A stretch of DNA of 45,161 bases from a virus. Within the stretch, counting starts at the first letter, position 1. Each line of letters opens with the position of its first letter. The position numbers were made by a program, and so were the translations under genes. Shown piece by piece: positions 14,395 through 22,821 of the stretch. Location of the stretch: positions 1 through 45,161 of IMG/VR virus record IMGVR_UViG_3300021964_009677; one strand, written 5' to 3'. The notes under the pieces are model-generated. The model worked only from the letters and a program-made list of their open reading frames with translations. It did no database searches and had not been told where the DNA came from.

Positions 14395-15239
14395 TGAAAA
14401 TATTTGTTCTAAAAAACACAAATTCATATATTGCTTACGAATGTTGTAAAGCATTTAAATCTTTTTCAAAAAAACAAAAAGAATTTGTTGTTATTTTTGA
14501 TAAAGTTTATGAATTTGTCTATCATGTTCCCGAACTAGTAGGAAAAATATACAGTGCTGAAGATCATAATATTTCTAAAATGTTTTTTGATAATGAAACT
14601 ATGTTAATTGATTTTTCTATAGATTGGTTTTTGTGTAATGAAAATCCTATACAATATGCAAAAAATAAAATTTTAGGCGAAGATTGTATTACAGATACTA
14701 TCAACATAAGTGTTAATGACACTGTTATTCAAAAAATAAACAATAAATTGCAAGAATCGAATGTACACAATTATAGTTTTGTGTATTTAGGCAATATTAA
14801 CAAAAATCTACATAGTAAACTCAAAGATTATTTGTCTGAAAGAGTCAATGTTGTCGAAAAAATTGACGGTTGTACTGATTTAGAATTATATCAGTTAATA
14901 AAAAGCTGTGATTGTGCTATCGTTCCTACTGGTATAGAACAAAGTATAGCCGATGACCTTGGTAAAACTAATTTTGTGGTAGTAGAACAGGCTAATCCAT
15001 ACATTGCAAACAATAATTCATATGTGTTTGATCCTTTTAAGAACGATTTCTATAAAACTATTCCTAATTATTTTTCTACAGATAGCAAACATACTTTACA
15101 AGCCAATAATCAATTTCTATCTGATCCGAAAATATTAGATTTGTTAATTAAAGAATTATTCGATTGCTTTGATAATATTGAGTTGCCTTATGTTAATTTT
15201 GATGAAACCAATATAGCAATCGACTTACCAAAAACATAG
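14394..15239 (+). CDS. Protein of unknown function, possibly glycosyltransferase-fold
   Basis: A 281-residue, Asn/Lys/Ile-rich protein. I do not recognise a family. The segment around residues 120-205 alternates strands and helices, as in the C-terminal Rossmann domain of GT-B glycosyltransferases (FVYLGNI, then LYQLIKSCDCAIVPTGIEQS, then NFVVVEQANPY). This is only a structural hint. It is coupled to the preceding gene by TAATG and its last 47 bases overlap the convergent gene at 15193-16368, so both strands code there. Confidence 0.55.
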   Translation: MKIFVLKNTNSYIAYECCKAFKSFSKKQKEFVVIFDKVYEFVYHVPELVGKIYSAEDHNISKMFFDNETMLIDFSIDWFLCNENPIQYAKNKILGEDCITDTINISVNDTVIQKINNKLQESNVHNYSFVYLGNINKNLHSKLKDYLSERVNVVEKIDGCTDLELYQLIKSCDCAIVPTGIEQSIADDLGKTNFVVVEQANPYIANNNSYVFDPFKNDFYKTIPNYFSTDSKHTLQANNQFLSDPKILDLLIKELFDCFDNIELPYVNFDETNIAIDLPKT

Positions 15240-16368
15240 GCTCTGCTTGATTGTAAAGTTCAGTATATCTTCTGTAATTATGTTCTAATATAGGCGTGAT
15301 GTCCTGATACAATCGTTTCATTTCTTGTAAGTTAAGTTGATTGAGCTTGTTAACTTGCTCTAATGCCATTTGTAAACGTTTATCGTTGTTTAGTTCTTTG
15401 TCATATGATTCATCTATGATACTATCAAACGTAAAGAATCCGTGTTCTCTTAGAGTTTGCAAAGTATTTGGCAGTCCTATTACAATAAAAGGATGGTGAT
15501 AAGCAAAACATTTTACAACTTTTTCAGTAAACTGTATTTGATCTTTAGCAGCAAAATCTCCTTCAGTGACAATACTCCAATAACTGTCATCAAAATAATT
15601 TTCTAAAGCTGGTAAGTGACATGCAAATGCTTTGTATTGATGTTCTTGTACATCTAGTATCAAAGGAAGATGCTTTTTAAGTCTTTCTTTAGACTCTTTT
15701 GTAAGCACAGTTCTGCGTAAATCTTCGTCTTGGTATTTTTCTACTGAAGGATTTTGTGTGAAATTTTTATTATCTAATAAAGCTGAATATTCTCCTAAAA
15801 AACAGCTTGCATGAGTGTGTTTTAAAATATCTTTTTCAATAAGATAGTCTATTGTTCTTAATCTATGTACTCTTTCCTGTCTATTTACACACAAAAATTT
15901 CTTACTTCTTAATTTTTTGTTAATAGTATGATTAAGAAATTGTGTTTCTATACCGTCATACACAGGCAAATGCAAATGAATATTCAAATAATGAAATTTA
16001 CCTTTTTCTACTTTTTCTTGTAATTTTTTATTAGAACTTAGAATCATATAATCAGTTATTTTTTTGTTATTTTTACAAAGGTCTGTAAATTTTTCAATAA
16101 ATTCGTTATCTATTAATCCCTCATAACAATCATCAATTACAATATAGAATTCATTTGCTTTTACATTAGGTAATGTTTCTGCAATAAGTTCTAAAGTTTG
16201 TGTATTATTACCTACATATTCCATAAACAACACAATTTTATCATGATGCTTGCTAGAATCATCCATGCCTAAACTTCTAAATTTGATAATATCATCAAAA
16301 TGTTGTTTGACTAGATTACCAAATATTCTAGATCCACTGTATAGTAATAAAGCAGGATATGTTTTCAT
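15193..16368 (-). CDS. Putative glycosyltransferase-like protein
   Basis: A 391-residue protein with no clear N-terminal domain. The C-terminal third has YWSIVTEGDF, then TEKVVKCFAYHHPFIVIG, then LREHGFFTFDSIIDESYD. This block resembles the conserved C-terminal region of exostosin-like and related glycosyltransferases of phages and giant viruses, where Glu and Lys contact the nucleotide. The identification rests on that region alone. It is the last gene of the nine-gene - strand operon and overlaps the radical SAM gene by 4 bases. Confidence 0.5.
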   Translation of the reverse strand: MKTYPALLLYSGSRIFGNLVKQHFDDIIKFRSLGMDDSSKHHDKIVLFMEYVGNNTQTLELIAETLPNVKANEFYIVIDDCYEGLIDNEFIEKFTDLCKNNKKITDYMILSSNKKLQEKVEKGKFHYLNIHLHLPVYDGIETQFLNHTINKKLRSKKFLCVNRQERVHRLRTIDYLIEKDILKHTHASCFLGEYSALLDNKNFTQNPSVEKYQDEDLRRTVLTKESKERLKKHLPLILDVQEHQYKAFACHLPALENYFDDSYWSIVTEGDFAAKDQIQFTEKVVKCFAYHHPFIVIGLPNTLQTLREHGFFTFDSIIDESYDKELNNDKRLQMALEQVNKLNQLNLQEMKRLYQDITPILEHNYRRYTELYNQAEPMFLVSRLLYWFHQN

Positions 16369-17240
16369 TTTATTTTTTCTATCTTATGTTTGACTACTGC
16401 TTCTTGTTGCGGTTTTAACAACGGATTAGCAGGACACATTCTACATATTGGGTTTGGTTTGGTAATGTTATTTACAAATTCTACAAGTTCTTCTTCCCTA
16501 AAATCTGTACCAAGACCTTTGTATTCTAAATAAGGTTTCCAATCTTCGTCACCAAGTTGAAAAGTTTTGGTTAAATGTGTTTCTAACATACTTATAGGCG
16601 GACACTTATATAATCTATTTTTATATATGATAGGATAGATATTTGCTGAACAATTCTTATAACTAGATTGAGGATCATTATCTGTCCAAGGTTTTAAAAC
16701 TCCGTCTATGTTCTGCCTATAATCATACCAACCGCCTTGCGTAGGATCAGTTGTTTCAAATTCTATATCTTTGTACTTCCACGTGCTAGGTCCTGTTTGA
16801 TACCAATTGAAATTTTTGAATACATATTTTTTAATATTTTTATCAATTATATTTCTTATTTTTGGATCTTGATTATGATAGGTCAAACTAATTTTACAAT
16901 TACCTAATTCAAGTAGTTTATCTATTAGTTTGGGACGTTTAGGAAACAGTAAACCATTGGTATATATTTCTACACATGCATGATTAAAACTTTTTCTTGC
17001 CATTTGAATGATCCTGTAAATGTATGGGTGTAATAAAGGTTCACCTCCTATCAAAGTTAAATTATCAGGATCAAGATGTTTTGACCAAAAATCCATATTA
17101 CGTTCAATTTCGGATAAATTTTCAGTCCAATTATGATTATAGTCTATAAATCTGTCACAGCCAGGACAAGCGAGGTCACAGGATGTAGTTATCATCCATT
17201 CGAGATATTGTACCCAGTGACCTCTATTGCCATCACGCAA
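16365..17240 (-). CDS. Radical SAM protein with C-terminal auxiliary cysteines
   Basis: A 291-residue protein. The cluster motif C21-x3-C25-x2-C28 (CDLACPGC) is close to the N-terminus, followed by GGEPLLHP. C-terminal cysteines in YKCPP and ICRMCPA suggest a SPASM/twitch-like auxiliary cluster. The start at 17240 is a TTG preceded by AGGGAAG at good spacing. The first in-frame ATG would cut into the first beta strand, so TTG is preferred. It overlaps the amidinotransferase by 8 bases. The substrate is unknown. It differs from the radical SAM protein at 8992 in having its extra cysteines at the other end. Confidence 0.85.
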   Translation of the reverse strand: MRDGNRGHWVQYLEWMITTSCDLACPGCDRFIDYNHNWTENLSEIERNMDFWSKHLDPDNLTLIGGEPLLHPYIYRIIQMARKSFNHACVEIYTNGLLFPKRPKLIDKLLELGNCKISLTYHNQDPKIRNIIDKNIKKYVFKNFNWYQTGPSTWKYKDIEFETTDPTQGGWYDYRQNIDGVLKPWTDNDPQSSYKNCSANIYPIIYKNRLYKCPPISMLETHLTKTFQLGDEDWKPYLEYKGLGTDFREEELVEFVNNITKPNPICRMCPANPLLKPQQEAVVKHKIEKIK

Positions 17241-18294
17241 AGTAGTCTTCCCTTGTGCCTTTGCGTTTTGTATCTAGTGTGACACAGTGAAATCCTCCAC
17301 TTAGTGTACGTGCTTGACGCATAGGCAATCCAATTGATTCTATACCATGTTGATCAAGTACTTTACGTAGCTCGTGTTGATTCTCGTCACAAATAACAAG
17401 TTTTTCGTTTACACTCATAAAGTTTAAACCAATATACTTTGAGCAAGGACTTACACCGTTGGCTAAGTTTGTGCCAATGTCGTGTACTTTGTCACCTGGA
17501 AAGAAAATCTTATCCCATGATTCAAAGATAGGTGGATACCAATCTGGAGTAATTCTATCACCATTAAACAGTACTAGTCCAGGGCGTAATGGAATTACAG
17601 TTGAGTCAAAGTGTGAATAACTATAAAACTTTTCTGCTAGATGAATACGATAACCCAGTGGCTCAAGTATTGTTTTTAACCATTGGCCGCCTAGCAATGT
17701 TCCTGAATTACTTACTTGATATAACAAGTCATTACCTAAACGCACTACATTAGGTGCATCAAATACAATTTCTTTGTTAACAAGTGTGGGAATACTAAGA
17801 TCTTCGAGTTGATAACTTTCATCAAGCAGTCTCGGACGTGGAGCACTAATCCATTGTGATCCGCCTTCCATAGCTTCATATAAAAAATCTCTATATGCAG
17901 TAGTTTCATATTGTCTTGCTCTCATGGCGCCAGGGCAATCTATAATTAGATTATCTAATGGCAACAATAAATCTCTTGGACAATATGTGTACCAACCTGT
18001 TGTTTTCCAATCAGGTGAGCCAAACTCTACACTGTGATCAATTGACTCAGGGCGTCTTACTTTTACACCTAAGTCAGTTAAAACTTTTGCAAAACCGTCT
18101 AAGTCTTCGTTTGCTTCATCAATAACCCACTGTGGGCTAGGACCTTCTAAGTCTTTGATATGTTCATATTTACAATCTGCAAATCCAAAAGAGTGTGTTG
18201 ATTTATCAACTGTAGGAATACGTGCATGATCTGCTATACCTACAAACACTTCTTCTAATGGATCCCAATCGTTATGGCTGCTTACTATTGTCAT
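17233..18294 (-). CDS. Amidinotransferase (glycine / inosamine-phosphate amidinotransferase family)
   Basis: A 353-residue full-length member of the family that moves an amidino group from arginine to an amine. The triad is intact: D179 in FDAPNVVRLG, H228 in SHFDST and C337 in GGFHCVTLD, as in glycine amidinotransferase (AGAT), StrB1 and SxtG. The acceptor cannot be read; it could be glycine, an amino sugar or another amine. AGGAG precedes the ATG. It sits 8 bases after the transglutaminase-like gene and overlaps the radical SAM gene. Neighbouring aminotransferase and carbamoyltransferase genes favour tailoring of an aminated small molecule or sugar (inference). Confidence 0.9.
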   Translation of the reverse strand: MTIVSSHNDWDPLEEVFVGIADHARIPTVDKSTHSFGFADCKYEHIKDLEGPSPQWVIDEANEDLDGFAKVLTDLGVKVRRPESIDHSVEFGSPDWKTTGWYTYCPRDLLLPLDNLIIDCPGAMRARQYETTAYRDFLYEAMEGGSQWISAPRPRLLDESYQLEDLSIPTLVNKEIVFDAPNVVRLGNDLLYQVSNSGTLLGGQWLKTILEPLGYRIHLAEKFYSYSHFDSTVIPLRPGLVLFNGDRITPDWYPPIFESWDKIFFPGDKVHDIGTNLANGVSPCSKYIGLNFMSVNEKLVICDENQHELRKVLDQHGIESIGLPMRQARTLSGGFHCVTLDTKRKGTREDYFA

Positions 18295-18302
18295 TTGTTC
18301 TC

Positions 18303-18935
18303 CTATTTGTTAAAACTGAATTCAGTAAAATATCTATGGAACATTTCCATTTCTTGTTTTTTGTGATTTAATTTCCAATGCCTAATTACGGGATTTGGCG
18401 GCTTTGCTGGAGCCCAGCACGCCTTTCCATGATATCCAAAATCCTGGTATTCATAATGAAATTCGCTTTTAGAACTGCCTATAAATGCTATTGGATTCGA
18501 AAAACCAAAATCCTGTAATATTCTAACGTGCGAAAAATCCAATATTAATCCTTCCACGTCAACCGCAACGTGTGCGTCTATGAATCCACGTGGAACTTGT
18601 TTGTGCGGATCCTTATGTCCTAATATTCTTTCGTACCCCTTGTCCTCTTTTATCCAATAAATTACGTACTCTCTCACCCATGCATTAAAGCCATGGTATC
18701 TAAGGATCCTTCTTAATACCTGGCTCATCAGCACGCAACTTGTGCCCGCTTCCTCTAAAAATCCGAGATGTTTGAACCTCACAAACAATTCTTCAAACTG
18801 GTTAGGTATACTGTTCCTATCAATCTCATTGGAGATTGCCAACCCCATGTCATCCAAAAATTCTATCCTAAAATTTGGATTAAATTTAAATCTATCCAAA
18901 TGGTAAATTCCCGGGTTTTTATTTGCATTATCCAT
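18303..18935 (-). CDS. Transglutaminase-like (cysteine-protease-fold) protein
   Basis: A 210-residue protein with a Cys-His-Asp order typical of the transglutaminase-like fold: C67 in EAGTSCVLMSQVLRRIL, H122 in IDAHVAVDV and D133 in LILDFSH. Such proteins form or break amide bonds, and some make amide links in small molecules. The precise family is not recognised. It uses AGG, GGG, CCG and GCG codons more than its neighbours, which mostly use AGA and A/T-ending codons, hinting at separate or recent acquisition. The ATG has AGGAG upstream and overlaps the aminotransferase end by 8 bases. Confidence 0.62.
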   Translation of the reverse strand: MDNANKNPGIYHLDRFKFNPNFRIEFLDDMGLAISNEIDRNSIPNQFEELFVRFKHLGFLEEAGTSCVLMSQVLRRILRYHGFNAWVREYVIYWIKEDKGYERILGHKDPHKQVPRGFIDAHVAVDVEGLILDFSHVRILQDFGFSNPIAFIGSSKSEFHYEYQDFGYHGKACWAPAKPPNPVIRHWKLNHKKQEMEMFHRYFTEFSFNK

Positions 18936-19788
18936 TCAGTTTTTCTCCTATTAACTCACTGATGCACACTCTGTTGACTTCGCCACCTCTGTTGTATTCT
19001 TTATATTCATTGCCACCCAGTCCAAACATCACGCAGTCTGTCATTGTCAGTCCTTTCTCTCTACAGACATTTTCGTAATGTGTTGCGTACTGTTGCCAAT
19101 TATGATCTACAGAATAATTTTTAATCAAACTATTTGCAATACTTAACGGTACTCTGTTTACCATCTCTACAGAATTGAATACATCAATGCCGTCGTCTTT
19201 GTCTTCGCGTTGTAGTCGCATGCCTACACGCAAAAACTCACAACCATAAAATGCTTTTGAAATTGAAAATGTAATTGTTTCGACTGCTAAAAATTTTGCT
19301 AAGTCTAAGTTAATATTTTTTGTACATGGAAAATATGCAAAATCTAACAGTACAGGAATATCCATACCATAACAATTATACAATAGATTCTCAATTGGTA
19401 ATTGTGTGCCAGCATCACTAAAAGGAACACTTACTATTACAGCATCATTGTTATGCAGTCTATCGTCTTCTATATAATCCCAATCAAAACCATGCTTTAA
19501 ACAAGCACTGTGGTACATAAATTCGCCCTTATAAAATCTAAAGCGTCTATCCTTATGTTTTAGGTAAAAGTGATCAAATGCTTGTGCGGTACCTGCTACA
19601 AGTTTCTTATTAGGAAAATCTTCCAAGCCATTTAGATTATTTAATTTACTACTATTAATCCAATTGTAGAAATTTTCTATAAATTCAGATTGTATGTTTT
19701 CGTTATAGAGGTCTAATGTTGGATCAAGAGTTTGTATAAACTCTTTTATTGTGTTATCAGGTATAGGTTTAGCGCCACGTAAATTCAT
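18928..19788 (-). CDS. PLP-dependent aminotransferase-like enzyme (fold type I), short form
   Basis: A 286-residue protein with the core of class I/II aminotransferases. It has the cofactor loop VAGTAQAFDHF, the ring-contacting D150 in VLLDFAYFP, and the Schiff-base lysine K179 in FSISKAF, followed by an Arg in GMRLQRED. Numbers count from the first of two adjacent ATGs. The second ATG (19788) has better spacing to GGAG and is given as the start; 19791 is possible. At under 290 residues it is much shorter than the usual 380-420 and lacks most of the small C-terminal domain. It overlaps both neighbours. The substrate is unknown. Confidence 0.8.
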   Translation of the reverse strand: MNLRGAKPIPDNTIKEFIQTLDPTLDLYNENIQSEFIENFYNWINSSKLNNLNGLEDFPNKKLVAGTAQAFDHFYLKHKDRRFRFYKGEFMYHSACLKHGFDWDYIEDDRLHNNDAVIVSVPFSDAGTQLPIENLLYNCYGMDIPVLLDFAYFPCTKNINLDLAKFLAVETITFSISKAFYGCEFLRVGMRLQREDKDDGIDVFNSVEMVNRVPLSIANSLIKNYSVDHNWQQYATHYENVCREKGLTMTDCVMFGLGGNEYKEYNRGGEVNRVCISELIGEKLNG

Positions 19789-20287
19789 CATATACTCCGG
19801 TGACCTGCATAGTGTACTTTGTGGTCATGCCCATATTTCCACTCAAATGCGGTTCATCTCTACGTATTATTATAGCATCACCGCGCTTCCAATGCAAGAC
19901 ACTTTTTTCATTTATTTCAAAATAATGCCCGCTTTGCCAGTCTTCTAAGAATATATTAACTCTACAACACTCATATGGATCTACATTATGCACACTTGCA
20001 AACTTAAAAAAGGTGTCTTCGTGACTTGGTAATGTTTGCCCTGCAGGTTGTTTCATTATACCAACACTGTATCTAGGAAACAATGTTTTGCAAAAATCGT
20101 GTACATCTTCGTCTACTTCAAATGCTCTGTAGTACATACTATTGTAATGCGAATAACCTGCTTCTATATATTTTAAGTTTTGCTGTTCAAATTCGTCAGC
20201 ACGATCTAGTATAGTGACATTGTCTTCTCCGAGCCAATTATAATTTTTGTATTCGAAATCGGGTAATTTTAAGTTTATTTTGTCCAT
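19769..20287 (-). CDS. 2OG-Fe(II) oxygenase-like protein, small
   Basis: A 172-residue protein with a jelly-roll pattern. The metal motif is H89-x-D91 (PSHEDTFF), and the distal block EPHLSGNMG holds H147, followed by a basic residue in KYTMQVTG as possible 2OG anchor. The segment LHWKRGDAIII precedes the distal His, as in phage 2OG oxygenases and aspartyl-hydroxylase-like proteins. No strong ribosome site is seen; it overlaps the prolyl-hydroxylase-like gene by 13 bases and is probably translated by coupling. The substrate is unknown. Confidence 0.72.
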   Translation of the reverse strand: MDKINLKLPDFEYKNYNWLGEDNVTILDRADEFEQQNLKYIEAGYSHYNSMYYRAFEVDEDVHDFCKTLFPRYSVGIMKQPAGQTLPSHEDTFFKFASVHNVDPYECCRVNIFLEDWQSGHYFEINEKSVLHWKRGDAIIIRRDEPHLSGNMGMTTKYTMQVTGVYDEFTWR

Positions 20288-21027
20288 GGTTTATCGTAAG
20301 GTGTCTTTTCTTTTTCATCAAACCAATACAAACTTCTGTGTGGCGGAAATTTATCATCGTGTTGTGCATTGCTTACATAATAAAATAATCTTAGATTTTT
20401 TCTACTATATCCTGCAGGAAGTTTCATTGGTTGTGGATAACCATGATATGCAAGATTATCATAACTCCATACAACTAAATTACCAAAACTTGGAACTACT
20501 CTACTTATGATACTATTACGATCTGTATCATAAAAATCTAAGTTGCCGCCCCATGATTCTTTCCAGTCTTCGTTCAAATAGATTATCACACTTAATCTTC
20601 TATGAAGTCTTAATTGTTCATTCCAATTAAAATCTGTATGTACTTTTAGACTATCTCCTGAAAATGCTTTTGCATAACCTGCACCTACTAAATGTGGATC
20701 CGGTATAAGATCAACTGTATCTGTGACTTCTTGCAACCATTTCAAAAAAGTAGAACTGTGCATTGTGCTTACAACTTCGTCTTGTATAGGAGTATTATCT
20801 ACATTGTTGTATTCATACATACAACTACCTTTTCTGGTAAACTTTTTACAGTCCTTTAAAGGTATATTATCAAGTTCTTCTGCCATCTGCTTGACTACAT
20901 CACCTGGTAAAAAATTAGGTATTTCTAATTTACTATATCCTGGATGACTTCTGTATTTTCTTTGCAATTCAAAAGTATTTGAAAAGTTATTTTTTATTCT
21001 ATCTAATATTTGTTTTTTAAGTTGCAT
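20275..21027 (-). CDS. 2OG-Fe(II) oxygenase, prolyl-4-hydroxylase type
   Basis: A 250-residue protein with all active-site parts of the prolyl-4-hydroxylase family: H130-x-D132 (KVHTDFNWN), the GGNLDFY strand, distal H195 (AYHGYPQP), and Arg209 or Arg213 in the region that binds the 2OG carboxylate. The family hydroxylates protein proline or small molecules, and such genes are frequent in marine T4-like phages. Its ATG overlaps the carbamoyltransferase stop (TAATG). Target candidates are fibre proteins made from the upstream genes, or a sugar or amino acid handled by the same operon (inference). Confidence 0.88.
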   Translation of the reverse strand: MQLKKQILDRIKNNFSNTFELQRKYRSHPGYSKLEIPNFLPGDVVKQMAEELDNIPLKDCKKFTRKGSCMYEYNNVDNTPIQDEVVSTMHSSTFLKWLQEVTDTVDLIPDPHLVGAGYAKAFSGDSLKVHTDFNWNEQLRLHRRLSVIIYLNEDWKESWGGNLDFYDTDRNSIISRVVPSFGNLVVWSYDNLAYHGYPQPMKLPAGYSRKNLRLFYYVSNAQHDDKFPPHRSLYWFDEKEKTPYDKPWTK

Positions 21028-22820
21028 TAGTTCTTCAACGTCACTAATTTATCTATTTCAGGCAAGTACAAGTACTCTATATCACTGTTGTACAAAGTTC
21101 TAATTGCATCATCTAAAGATTCAACTAGAGGCTCTCCACCTAAGTTAAAACTTGTGTTGAACACAATAGGTATATTAGTTTGTTCATAGAACTCTTTGAT
21201 CAAATTGTAATAGTTTTTGTTTTGTTTTTCAGTGACAGTTTGAATTCTGCATGACCCGTCAACGTGTATGATTGAAGGAATTTTTCCTTCAACACCTGGC
21301 TGACAATTTACTGCATACATCATATGCGGTGATTCTTCCATTCCTCTTAAATCAAACCATTCGTGTACATGTTCTGCTAAGATTGTTCCTGCAAATGGAC
21401 GGAAGTATTCTCTGCGTTTGACTCTGTTTACCCAATCCTTTCCATCTTCAAATGAAGGGTCAAACAACAAACTTCTATTTCCTAATGCTCTTGGGCCTGC
21501 TTCTGCTTTACCTTGAAATAATGCAACAATATTTTTTTCACGTAATAGTTTAACTACGTCTTTGTCTTGAGCATCTTGGATGTGTGCATCGTATTTTTCT
21601 ACTAAATCGTCTATGTTATTATATTTGGGTTCAAATCCTAAATATAAACTGTCTGCGTATTCGTATTTTTTTGTATTTCTAGTGACCACATGATGATAAA
21701 ATAGTGCACCACCCATAGCTGTTCCTGCATCAGAACTTACAGGTTCTACATAAAGTTTAATACCATGCTCTTTAAGTTTGTCTAAGTAGTAATAGTTTGC
21801 AACACAGTTAAGTCCATAACCGCCGCTGAGAACTACATTTTTATTTCCTGTCATTTCAACAGCTTTAAAAATCAATTTTAAAACTTCTTCTTGACTGTCT
21901 TGTTGTATTCTGTATGCTAAATCTCTTCGGTTATCTAACATAGTGACATCGTTGCCGTCAGCAAAAAAATCGTCTGGTGTTTCTAATTCTGCATAGTTAT
22001 TTCCATTTATAAGTGCACCGTTAGGATATTGCGGGATAACCATATTTCTATTGCTAGTACGCCATAACTTTCCGCCATAGTCTGAGAAAAACTTTGGAAT
22101 GTTTGAATTTTCTTTACCATATGGTGATAGGCCCATAGTTTTGCCTGCTTCAATAAAACTAAATCCACAATAATCTGTCACTGCTTCATAAGATTTTACA
22201 ATACCAGCTGTATCGTCTATGCACACTTCGTGTTTGCCAGGTTCGCCATACTTAGCACTGTCCATTAACATTTTAACACCCGGTATAGGATCTCTTGCGC
22301 CTTGGTGTTTGTATAATGTCACAATATTATCTGGATATTCGCACGAAAAAATGCTTTCTAATTCCCATGTCATAACTTGATTGTTGTTTACAGCAATAGG
22401 AATAAATGTTCCTGCACCGTCTACAATGACTGCTGTTGCACTTTCAAATCCTGATCTATAAAACGCACATGCGGCGTGTAGTTTGTGATGCACTGAGCTC
22501 AAATCTATCACTTGTGGATGCTCATCATGATCATGAACGTGTTGATCAATTAATCCTAGTTTACGTGCTAGGCCAGTATACATATTATCGTATGTAAAAT
22601 CAATCCGTCCTGCATCATCAACTGGAGTTGTATGTGCAATAACAAGATAGTCTAACTTATCTGTGTAATCTAAAATTTTTGTCATAGCAGCCAATGGGCC
22701 GCCGTCATATTTTCTTCTACTTAATCTTTCTTCTTCTATACTAAAAACTACTTCACCATCTTTGAGCAAACATACTCCACCGTTATGACCTCTAGTTATA
22801 CCTGCTATCCACAAACTCAT
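21027..22820 (-). CDS. O-carbamoyltransferase (NodU/CmcH family)
   Basis: A 597-residue full-length protein with an N-terminal YrdC-independent carbamoyltransferase domain of ASKHA fold and the typical C-terminal domain. Visible motifs are VHHKLHAACAFYRSGF (metal-binding histidines), VDGAG, LSGGYGLNCVAN, AEAGPRALGNRS, EYFRPFAG and NTSFNLGGEPLV. The family moves a carbamoyl group from carbamoyl phosphate to a hydroxyl on a sugar or natural product, as in NodU, TobZ and SxtI. A strong AAGGAGGTT ribosome site precedes the ATG. It follows the GT9-like gene by 1 base, so the acceptor may be a glycan or sugar nucleotide. Confidence 0.92.
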   Translation of the reverse strand: MSLWIAGITRGHNGGVCLLKDGEVVFSIEEERLSRRKYDGGPLAAMTKILDYTDKLDYLVIAHTTPVDDAGRIDFTYDNMYTGLARKLGLIDQHVHDHDEHPQVIDLSSVHHKLHAACAFYRSGFESATAVIVDGAGTFIPIAVNNNQVMTWELESIFSCEYPDNIVTLYKHQGARDPIPGVKMLMDSAKYGEPGKHEVCIDDTAGIVKSYEAVTDYCGFSFIEAGKTMGLSPYGKENSNIPKFFSDYGGKLWRTSNRNMVIPQYPNGALINGNNYAELETPDDFFADGNDVTMLDNRRDLAYRIQQDSQEEVLKLIFKAVEMTGNKNVVLSGGYGLNCVANYYYLDKLKEHGIKLYVEPVSSDAGTAMGGALFYHHVVTRNTKKYEYADSLYLGFEPKYNNIDDLVEKYDAHIQDAQDKDVVKLLREKNIVALFQGKAEAGPRALGNRSLLFDPSFEDGKDWVNRVKRREYFRPFAGTILAEHVHEWFDLRGMEESPHMMYAVNCQPGVEGKIPSIIHVDGSCRIQTVTEKQNKNYYNLIKEFYEQTNIPIVFNTSFNLGGEPLVESLDDAIRTLYNSDIEYLYLPEIDKLVTLKN

Positions 22821-22821
22821 A

